Source: Bacillota bacterium
GTDB lineage: Bacteria > Bacillota > UBA4882 > UBA8346
Reading direction: 5' to 3'
Assembly (NCBI GenBank): GCA_023435225.1
Contig: JAEYRX010000047.1
Location: 1 to 37,325 of the forward strand
DNA: 37,325 bases
In this document: positions 7,769-16,400 of the stretch, one piece after another
How positions within the stretch are numbered: the stretch's first letter is position 1
Layout: each line of letters starts with the position of its first letter
Notes under the pieces: model-generated
What the model saw: the letters and a program-made list of their open reading frames with translations, nothing else
Told to the model about the DNA's origin: nothing
The model's database searches: none
Made by a program: the position numbers and the translations under genes

Positions 7769-9553
7769 ATGAGTAACCAATCTGTAATTAAGCTATTTGA
7801 AAAAATTGTAATTTCAAATTATGAAAGAATTGCTGTGAGGGATAGAAAAGATAAGATTACCTATGGTGAGTTAAATGAAAAGGCGAACCGTTTTGCTCAT
7901 TATCTATTAGAAGAAAAGAAAGTAAAAAAAGGGGATTTTATAGCCATATCAATGAACCGCAATATTGATATGATGATAACCCTTTTGGGGATACTTAAGG
8001 CTGGATGCACTTATATCCCAGTTGACCGTATTTATCCTAAAAAACGAATTGATTTTATATTAAACGATAGTCGAGCCTCTGCGTGCATCGTAAATAAAGA
8101 TTCAAAAGAAGAATATGAATTTCACGGAGATCTCATTAATTATGATGAGAATAAATATCGCCAATATAGTACTGAAAATTGTTCTATTGATATTGAGGGT
8201 GATGATGGTCTATATATGACTTACACTTCCGGATCAACAGGAATACCAAAGGGTGTTCTCGTTTGGAATAAATCAATATTAAATCTTTCAAAAACCGTGG
8301 AACATCTTTTTGATTTTTCGGAAGATTCTGTTTTCATTTCTATGACAACGATGACATTCGATATTTTTGTTTTTGAAGCACTCTTGCCGCTACTCCGAGG
8401 AGCATCTGTGGTGATTGCTAGTCATGAAGACCAAGGAGATATTTATTCTTTGGTTTATTTATTAAAACAAGTGACTGTCTATCAATCAACACCCAGTAGG
8501 CTTGCAGCATTTCTCCAAAATGAGCTTGTAGTGGATTCATTAAAGAATATTAAAACCTTTATTCTTGGAGGAGAACCATTTCCTATGGAATTACTGAAGA
8601 AATGTAGAGAATTATTCTCGGCACAAATTTGGAACGGATATGGACCAACAGAATGTTCGGTTTACACCAGCTTTAAAAATCTTACAGATGCAGATGACAT
8701 TACGATCGGAAAACCGGTTCAAAATTCTCAAATGTATGTTTTAGATGAATTCAGAAACGAATGTATCAAAGGCGAGCTATATATCGGCGGTGCTTGTCTT
8801 GCAAAAGGATACTGGAGTCGCGAGGAATTAAATAAAGAAAGATTTATTACCGGTCAAGGCGGTAATAGATTGTATAAGAGCGGAGATATTGTAATAAAGC
8901 GGCAGAATGGTGAGTTTGAATATGTCGGAAGAGCAGACTATCAAGTAAAAATAAGAGGATATCGAATTGAGCTTCAAGAAATTGAAGAAGCATTAAAAAA
9001 GGTTGACGGTATCAAAAAAGCAATTGTAGATGCGCAAGCTATGCTCAATGGTGAAAAAACCCTTTGCGCTTATTGCATAACATCAAGAAAAATAGAAAAA
9101 GAAGAAATAATCAATCGGCTTGCACAATCTTTACCTGAATATATGATACCGCTTCACTACAAATTTATGGACAGCTTCCCCTTAAATGCAAACGGAAAAA
9201 TAGATAGAAAAGCTTTTCCTCTCTTTGATTTCAATCGGAAATCCGAAGAATATGTCGCACCAAGAAATGAGATTGAGGAAGAGATTGCCCAGCTTTGGCA
9301 AGAACTCCTTAATTATGATAAGATATCGATCTTTGATGATTTCATTGATTACGGCGGAAATTCTCTCACTGTAGTGCAGATGGCGGGATATTTATATGAA
9401 GTGTACCAAATAAAACTTAGCCTGGCATCGATCTTGACCGAAGGCCGAACCATAGCAGACCTGGCTGCTCTTGTAGAAAAAGTTGTGCTTGATTCTACGG
9501 ACGAAGATGAATTAACTGCCATGATGGCCGAATTAGATAAGGCGTCGCTATGA
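7769..9553 (+). CDS. NRPS adenylation-carrier didomain (A-T), loading module
   Basis: 594 residues: an adenylation domain (about 1-500) and a peptidyl carrier domain (about 505-575). Core A3 is YTSGSTGIPKG at residue 152, A4 contains FDIFVFE, A5 NGYGPTE, A7 YKSGD, A8 RIRGYRIEL-type and A10 NANGKIDRK. The carrier site is DYGGNSL at residues 527-533, with Ser532 for phosphopantetheine and Asn in place of the usual Asp/His. Reading the pocket by eye gives D-I-F-Q-I-G-G-V-Y-K; several positions recall glycine codes, but I do not trust a substrate call. The last 20 residues are acidic (DSTDEDELTAMMAELDKASL), a possible docking tail. No condensation domain, so it should load the first residue. The stop overlaps the next start as ATGA. 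RBS GAGGG at 7755-7759. A PPTase is not present in the window. Confidence 0.92.
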   Translation: MSNQSVIKLFEKIVISNYERIAVRDRKDKITYGELNEKANRFAHYLLEEKKVKKGDFIAISMNRNIDMMITLLGILKAGCTYIPVDRIYPKKRIDFILNDSRASACIVNKDSKEEYEFHGDLINYDENKYRQYSTENCSIDIEGDDGLYMTYTSGSTGIPKGVLVWNKSILNLSKTVEHLFDFSEDSVFISMTTMTFDIFVFEALLPLLRGASVVIASHEDQGDIYSLVYLLKQVTVYQSTPSRLAAFLQNELVVDSLKNIKTFILGGEPFPMELLKKCRELFSAQIWNGYGPTECSVYTSFKNLTDADDITIGKPVQNSQMYVLDEFRNECIKGELYIGGACLAKGYWSREELNKERFITGQGGNRLYKSGDIVIKRQNGEFEYVGRADYQVKIRGYRIELQEIEEALKKVDGIKKAIVDAQAMLNGEKTLCAYCITSRKIEKEEIINRLAQSLPEYMIPLHYKFMDSFPLNANGKIDRKAFPLFDFNRKSEEYVAPRNEIEEEIAQLWQELLNYDKISIFDDFIDYGGNSLTVVQMAGYLYEVYQIKLSLASILTEGRTIADLAALVEKVVLDSTDEDELTAMMAELDKASL

Positions 9554-12500
9554 AATCAATTATTGTTAGCTGTTGGGGAACTCATGGAGATGTATATCCT
9601 TTTATAAAATTAGCGCTTCATCTTAAAGATAAAGGATACAAAATAATATTCTGTTCACACGGCCTTTATGAAAATCTTGAAGTCTGTCGTGATTTTCACT
9701 ATGTTGCCTTGGATTCTCCTGAAATTTCAAAAAAGATTTTGGAAGATATGGGAGATATGATTAACCCCGTAGATAATCCCGAAGGGTTCTGGAAATTTCG
9801 CCAAACATATCAAAATAATGAGATTATTACTTCAGAAATTCAATCCATTCTTCCGCATATTGACGAAACTACCGTATGTGCAATCGGACGTTTCTGGTCA
9901 AGCCAAGCTTTAATGATCGCTGCGGAAATAAAGAACATTCCTTTTGTCCAGGTTTTTCTTGCTCCCGCTTACATAATTAGCATCCCTATTTTCGAGTCAT
10001 TTTTCGGTGAGCGTTTAAGAGTTGAAATAAATAATTTGCGGAAGGATTTTGGACTTAAGCCAATTGTATCTTGGAGTGGATACATGTGTGCCAGTCCATC
10101 ATTAGGCTTCTGGCCTCATTGGTATGCTTTAAATACATCTCTTTGGTCAATAAAACCAGTTATGCCGGGATTTGCCGAACATACTCAATTCAAAGTCATA
10201 TCAGATAATCTAATTGATAATAATATAATGATTGAGAAGTACATAGAAAATCACAAGCAATTTGCCGTGATAACCGGTGGATCAAGTAAAGCAATTCAAA
10301 ATGATTTTTATAATATATCCATAAGAGGATGTCAGGAAGCAAAACTTCCTGCGATTGTCATTACACCCTATAAAAATCTTATATCAGTAAACTTCGATGA
10401 GAGTTTTTTGTATGTACCATGGGCTGATCTGCCGGCTTTATTAAACAGGGCTTCTGTCGTTATTCATCACGGTGGAATTGGCACGATTCAAGATTGTATT
10501 AAATTTGATTGTCCACAGCTTATCATTCCTTCAGGCGCCGATCGTCCTGATAATAGTGGAAGAATCCAGGAACTTGGAATAGGTTGTTTTGTAACACCCA
10601 AGGAAGCTGTGCCTCATAAGATTGCTAATGAGATATTATTATTGGTTGATAACGAGACGGTTCTTGAGAAAATATCCAGTTATAAGGAGGAAATTAAGCA
10701 ATCGTCATTTGGAAATAAAGTAATCGAATATATTGAAGATCTAGAGAATGATAAGATTAATAATCGAAACATCTTCGAAAAACCAGATATTTTAGCAAAA
10801 ATAAAACATGGAGCACAGAGAACCGTTTACTCAATTCTCAAGCCTCCTCCTCCTGAAGCCGCAGCCATTGATCCTACCAATATTTGTAATCTTCAATGTC
10901 CATTATGTGTCAGTAAAAATCAGGATTATCCTAAAACATCGATGCCCTTTGAATTGTTTGCAGAGATCCTTGATAAAATGGATTTTCTTAAAACCATTTC
11001 TCTTTTTAACTGGGGAGAATCATTACTCAATAAAGATATTTGTCGGATGATCGCGGAGGCTGCTTCCAGAAAGATTAATGTTGTTCTTCATACAAATCTA
11101 AATGTCAAATGTACTGAAGAGTTCTGTGAAGAGCTTTTAAAATCAGGTCTACTAGAACTAACACTATCTATTGACGGAATTACCCAGGAAAGCTATGAAA
11201 GTTATCGAAAACGGGGTGACCTAACCCTTGTCATGAAGAACTTGAGAGTGTTAATTGACACTAAGAAACGACTTGGTTTTTCTTCGCCGCGCATTATCTG
11301 GAAGTATTTGGTACATTCTCAAACGGAAAAAGAGATGGATCAGGCAAAGAAAATTGCAAACGACATCGGGGTTCCAATTGTGTTTACCAATTTTGGTATT
11401 GGCGAGGAGCTTCCGGATTTTCAATTTGCGGAGTCTGTTGAAGAAAGAATGAAGAGTTGGCTTCCTGAAAACGGCAAGTATATTGATGAAAATTTAAAAA
11501 CCGGTAAAGAAATGCTGCCTAAATTTAAAAAAATCTGTGATCAGCTCTTTAATTATGTGGTTATTAATCCTGATGGGAAGATTTCACCATGTTGTTGGGT
11601 CAGCAGTAAGAATAGTACCTTTGGAGATTTAAAAGAGCAGAATTTTCTCGATATCTGGCATAATGAAAATTATCAATACGCACGAAGTCTTTTTGTCAAA
11701 GAATCATACAAAGGTAAAAAGAAAGATGTAATTTGTGAACAATGTCAAGTTTTTGCCAAATATGGTTACGAAAAAAGCCGGACAAATATTATTTTAAGTA
11801 CGAAAGGTTCTGACGGGGACATTAATCCTTTTGTTAAGCTTGGAAAGTATTTAAAGAAAGAAGGATATAATGTCACTCTGATTACACATTACAAATATAA
11901 AACGAAAGCGGAGAATGCAGGGCTTCAATTCTTGGAATCGGAGCCCAAAGAACTCTATGATCAGATGAATGAAGAGATGATACGAAGCTCTGATATGGTT
12001 GGTAATATCGACAAAATTAAAAAGTTTCACGCGAAATTTACAACTGATGCAAAGACGGAATTTGAAATTAATCAGATAAAAAAAGCTGCTTCCACTCAAA
12101 GGACAATTATTATTGGACAGAACGGGTTTAGTGATAATGCTCTTTTAGCTGCAGAAATCCTTAAATATGAGTATTATGCTTTAGTTCTCTCGCCGGTATT
12201 TATCCAACGTATGCTGCTTCAGGAGGAGTACTACGGAGATTGCCTGATTGATCCGATCAATAAGGTGCGGATCAAACACGGACTGAATTCGGTATCAAGT
12301 TGGTATCAATGGATTTCATCCGTCAATAATATTTATGGATTATACCCTTCATGGTTTGTAGACAGTGGTGTCCATGGCCAACTTAACATAAAAAATGTAG
12401 GGTTCCCTCTACCCGAGCATTCAGAAGAAATTGACGATAACTTTCTTATTGAACAAATAAACGGTGCCGTGTGTATAACACCTGGTACAGGTGAGTTTAT

Positions 12501-13062
12501 TCCGGATAATTTTTTTGAAGTGACAATTAACGGTGCTCGCGCAGGAGGTTTGAAGATAGTCGTTGTTACAAAACATAAAGAAATTCAAAGGAATTATCCT
12601 GATGTATTTTTCTTGGAATACCTTAATTTTGAAAGATATTTTAAATATTTTTCAGTAATCATTCACCACGGGGGGATCGGAACAACTTATGGAGCTCTTT
12701 ACGCCGGAGTCCCTCAATTGATCCTACCGCAGCATTTTGATCAACCTTATAATGCGCTACAGATGAAAAAATCCGGAGCCGGTGATTTTGTTTCCAAAAA
12801 AGAATGGAATGCAAAAAGCATTGCGGAGAAAATATCGGTTCTTACTAATAAGGAAACCAAGAAAACGGCTAGAAAGTTATCAGAACAACTGCTTGAACAA
12901 AATCCTTTTGATGCAATATTGAACGGAATAGAGAGCTCTTCTTCAAACCCGGATAGTAAGATAAAGAATATTTCATCCCGTTTTGAGGGGGATGAATCGG
13001 GCAAAAAGGCTTTGCTCATGAAAGTATTAAAATCCAGAAAGCAGCTACAAGAAGTTCATTGA
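9550..13062 (+). CDS. Trifunctional fusion: glycosyltransferase - radical SAM/SPASM - glycosyltransferase
   Basis: 1170 residues in one uninterrupted frame. Residues about 1-400 form a GT-B glycosyltransferase of the UGT/macrolide-GT type (GTHGDVYPFIKLA at the N-terminus, nucleotide-sugar site HHGGIGT at 306-312). Residues about 430-740 are a radical SAM enzyme: CNLQCPLC with Cys446, Cys450 and Cys453 (CX3CX2C), then a SPASM-type auxiliary cluster region with Cys663, Cys681/682 and CEQC at 729-732. Residues about 745-1110 are a second, divergent copy of the same GT fold (GSDGDINPFVKLG; HHGGIGT at 1039-1045). A basic tail, KKALLMKVLKSRKQ, ends the protein. The ATG overlaps the A-T gene stop by 4 bp, so they are coupled. 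It probably tailors the peptide or its sugars; SPASM enzymes such as NeoN and BtrN act on antibiotic sugars, but the reaction here is unknown. I know of no described protein with this order. Confidence 0.9.
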   Translation: MKSIIVSCWGTHGDVYPFIKLALHLKDKGYKIIFCSHGLYENLEVCRDFHYVALDSPEISKKILEDMGDMINPVDNPEGFWKFRQTYQNNEIITSEIQSILPHIDETTVCAIGRFWSSQALMIAAEIKNIPFVQVFLAPAYIISIPIFESFFGERLRVEINNLRKDFGLKPIVSWSGYMCASPSLGFWPHWYALNTSLWSIKPVMPGFAEHTQFKVISDNLIDNNIMIEKYIENHKQFAVITGGSSKAIQNDFYNISIRGCQEAKLPAIVITPYKNLISVNFDESFLYVPWADLPALLNRASVVIHHGGIGTIQDCIKFDCPQLIIPSGADRPDNSGRIQELGIGCFVTPKEAVPHKIANEILLLVDNETVLEKISSYKEEIKQSSFGNKVIEYIEDLENDKINNRNIFEKPDILAKIKHGAQRTVYSILKPPPPEAAAIDPTNICNLQCPLCVSKNQDYPKTSMPFELFAEILDKMDFLKTISLFNWGESLLNKDICRMIAEAASRKINVVLHTNLNVKCTEEFCEELLKSGLLELTLSIDGITQESYESYRKRGDLTLVMKNLRVLIDTKKRLGFSSPRIIWKYLVHSQTEKEMDQAKKIANDIGVPIVFTNFGIGEELPDFQFAESVEERMKSWLPENGKYIDENLKTGKEMLPKFKKICDQLFNYVVINPDGKISPCCWVSSKNSTFGDLKEQNFLDIWHNENYQYARSLFVKESYKGKKKDVICEQCQVFAKYGYEKSRTNIILSTKGSDGDINPFVKLGKYLKKEGYNVTLITHYKYKTKAENAGLQFLESEPKELYDQMNEEMIRSSDMVGNIDKIKKFHAKFTTDAKTEFEINQIKKAASTQRTIIIGQNGFSDNALLAAEILKYEYYALVLSPVFIQRMLLQEEYYGDCLIDPINKVRIKHGLNSVSSWYQWISSVNNIYGLYPSWFVDSGVHGQLNIKNVGFPLPEHSEEIDDNFLIEQINGAVCITPGTGEFIPDNFFEVTINGARAGGLKIVVVTKHKEIQRNYPDVFFLEYLNFERYFKYFSVIIHHGGIGTTYGALYAGVPQLILPQHFDQPYNALQMKKSGAGDFVSKKEWNAKSIAEKISVLTNKETKKTARKLSEQLLEQNPFDAILNGIESSSSNPDSKIKNISSRFEGDESGKKALLMKVLKSRKQLQEVH

Positions 13063-13125
13063 TTTTTTTAATAGAGGGAGTTTCCTGGATGTGACTAGGA
13101 TAAATTAAATTAAATTTCTATTTTT

Positions 13126-13153
13126 CCTTATGTCCCAAAAGCCGAACATAAGG
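13126..13153 (+). terminator. Possible weak terminator after the GT-rSAM-GT gene
   Basis: CCTTATGT (13126-13133) pairs perfectly with ACATAAGG (13146-13153) across a 12-nt loop, followed by TTTATTAATG rather than a clean T run. It could reduce readthrough into the NRPS-MFS gene. Confidence 0.35.
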
Positions 13154-13220
13154 TTTATTAATGAATTTACTTTATTCTATATACAATTTATTGTAACAGA
13201 ATGTCAAAATTCTTAATTGA

Positions 13221-13333
13221 GGGATTTTCATAATTAATAAATTTAACATTTAAATACAATATATTGATAGATATATCTGGGTTATTCACTATATATTGTA
13301 TCAAAAAATAATTATGGAAATTATGAAACTCCC
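13221..13333. repeat. Palindromic element family 1, copy 1 (113 bp)
   Basis: Ends GGGATTTTCATAATTA and TAATTATGGAAATTATGAAACTCCC form terminal inverted repeats (GGGA[T/G]TTTCATAATT, 14 of 15). Inside, TACAATATAT pairs with ATATATTGTA. A near-identical element occurs at 18862-18975 in the same orientation and a truncated one at 33710-33777. A further stray right end (AATTATGAAACTCCC) lies at 13379-13393. These fill most of the 373-bp gap before the NRPS-MFS gene. No transposase is encoded. Confidence 0.85.
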
Positions 13334-13435
13334 TTAATTATAAAATCCCACATAAATCCAAATCCATTATAAAGATAATTATGAAACTCCCATAACAAAG
13401 ATTTCATTTTGAAAATAAAAAAATGGAGTAAGCTT

Positions 13436-16400
13436 ATGAATTCGAATGTAGAACTTAATGAGACAAAAAGCAAAACAAACCTTGCTGTAAAACTACTTCG
13501 TCAAAGAAAAGGTAAAACCGAAGGGAACAGGATTATCAAGGCTGAAGGGATAGAGTATTACCCTTTGTCTTATTCCCAGAAGCGTTTTTGGTTTTTGGAC
13601 AAATTAAATAATGATTCCGGTAACAATATTTTTTATGTAAAAAGATTTCATAATGCCGACCTTGAGAGAATTCAATGGGCTTTGGAACGGATATTTTCAA
13701 GACATGATATATGGAAGGTTCAGATCAAAATATTGGAGGGAGAACCTGTACAATCCATTTGTCACGACCGGAAGGTACCTGTAATCATTAAAGATCTGCA
13801 GTCCATGAAAACCAGTAAAAAACATGAGTTTTTGCAAGAGTTTTACCATACGGAAATGGACGCTTCGATTGATATGGAACATGAACCTTTGGCAAGAGTT
13901 CACTTATTTATTGTATCCGAAAAGGAAATAGTCCTAACCTTGTTGGTAAATCATATTATCTTTGATGGTTGGTCATTATCATTATTCGAGAAGGAATTAG
14001 CTATTTTCTATGAAAAAGCCTTTCAGGAGGATCCACTACCTGAATTGCCGATTCAATTTGTGGATTTTTGCAAATGGGAAAAGGATAGTATTCATAAAAA
14101 ATTTCTTGATGATCAATTGATTTATTGGCTTACAAACTTAAAAGATACGCCGGTTCTTGAGTTACCGACTGATTATATCAGACCTGCCGTAAGGACTAAT
14201 CACGCCGGAAATATTTCTTTTGTGTTTACTAACGAAGAAAGCAGTTTTTTAAGAAATCTGGCAAAGCAGAACAACTCTACGCTTTTTATTGTGATACTTA
14301 CTTTATATGCTGTTTTATTAAATAAATATTCGGGGCAGGAAGATTTTTGCATCGGTTCTCCGAGCGCCAATAGAAAACGTAATGAAGTAAGAGACTTAAT
14401 AGGTGTTTTTATAAATATGTTGCCTATTAGGGTAAGGATAGACGAAGGATATACTTTTGCAATGCTGCTTGAAGCCGTGAAAAAAACCACTCTAGAAGCT
14501 TATGAGCATCAAGAATATCCTTTTGAAAAAATTGTGGAAGCGCTTCAGCCGGAGCGAGATCTCAGCCGAACTCCGATATTTCAGGTTACCTATAATATGC
14601 AGAATGATTTCACCAGGCAAGAAACAGAATTTGAAAGTGGGTATGAAGATTATTCAAAAATCCTTGCACAGCATAAGATTAAGAATGACCTTGCATTTGT
14701 CACCATGGAAACACAGCAGGATATTTTAGGAAACTTTGTTTATAATACTGATTTGTTTAATGAATTTCGGATTAAACAGTTTATTGGGCATTTAAAAAAA
14801 ATAATTACTGAGATAAAAAATAATCCTGATATACGGCTCTCGCATCTTAATTTACAAACAATAGAAGAACGAAATCTAATCAGTCGGATTCATAAAAATA
14901 AAATTTCAAATTCGGACAGTATTCAGCGGTTATTTGAGAAAGTGGTTATTAAAAATAAAAAAAGACAAGCGGTTGTTTTTGAAAATAAAACTCTCACCTA
15001 TGACCAGTTAAATAAAAAAGCTAATAAAATCGCTCATTTTTTAATAAAAAAAGGAGCAAAGGTTGAAGATAGAATTGGTTTATTTTTAAATCCTTCGCTT
15101 GAACTTGCCGAAGCTCTTCTCGGGATTTTGAAAGCCGGCGGGGCTTATGTTCCTTTTGATACCAAACTTCCTCTGTCTCGTGTAGAAACTATGATCATTC
15201 AAGCTGAGGTTAAACTGATCATTTCAACATCTGATTTTAAAAAATATTTTGAAAAATCATCTACAGTTGAAATCATTTATATAGATGAGCTGATTGATAC
15301 TTTGGAAGCTTTTAAAGCTGAAAATCCTACAGTGAAAGTGAACCCTGAAAATCTTATGTATGTAATCTTTACATCAGGGACGACAGGTATACCAAAAGGT
15401 ATACAGGTTGAACACAGGAATTATTATAACTACTTAAAAAATGTTCTTGAACGTCTTCACAATCCGGTACATAAGAGTTTTGCCCTTGTCAGTACTTTTG
15501 CGGCAGATCTTGGTACAATTATGATTTGGGCGGCTTTAACCCGAGGCGGGACCATACATCTTATGGGATTTGATAAATCCATTGATCCTAATGGGTTCAG
15601 TGAATATATGCATCACAAAAAAATTGACATCATCAAGATTGTTCCCAGTCATCTAGAAGCAATGATGAAATCTGAAAATCCCATAGATTGTATTCCGAGA
15701 AAGATATTAATTTTAGCTGGTGAAGCGTGCTCATGGGATTTAGTTCAAAAAATACGAAAACTGTCCCCAAAATGTGAAATCCAAAATCATTATGGACCGA
15801 CAGAGACTACTGTATCGGTGCTTACCTACAAAATCGATAAAATACCGGAAAAATTAGGTTATACAAGTGTGCCTTTAGGGTTCCCTTTAGCAAATACCAG
15901 GACTTTAGTTCTAGATAAAAACCATCATCAAGTACCGATTGGTATTCCCGGAGAGCTGTATATCTCCGGGGCTAGTGTTTCCAGAGGTTATGTTGGTGAT
16001 AAAAAAAGAACCGCAGAAGTATTTCTTAACAATCCAAATGCTTCAAATGAAATTATGTATAAAACAGGCGATAAGGTGGCAAGATTGCCTGATGGTGCTA
16101 TTCAATTCTTAGGCCGAATGGATCATCAAATTAAAATTCGCGGTTATAGAATTGATCCTGAAGAAATTGATTATCATTTGAGACACCATTCAACGATCTT
16201 AGAAAGTATAACTGTCTTATCCCTAAAAAGTAATGAGACGTTCATTACAAGTTATGTGGTGATCGACAGGCAAAAGGAAAATGATTTTTCCGTTTATGCC
16301 TTAACAGAGTATTTAAAATCCCGGCTTCCAAATTATATGATCCCCAAATCGATAACGGTTATTGATAAGATTCCGCTTAATGCCAATGGAAAGATTGACC

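Noticed and set aside
9550..13062. The GT-rSAM-GT frame as two or three genes joined by a sequencing error
   Set aside because: There is no stop, no internal ribosome site at the junctions, and the linker regions stay in one frame with sensible composition. A single fusion is the simpler reading.
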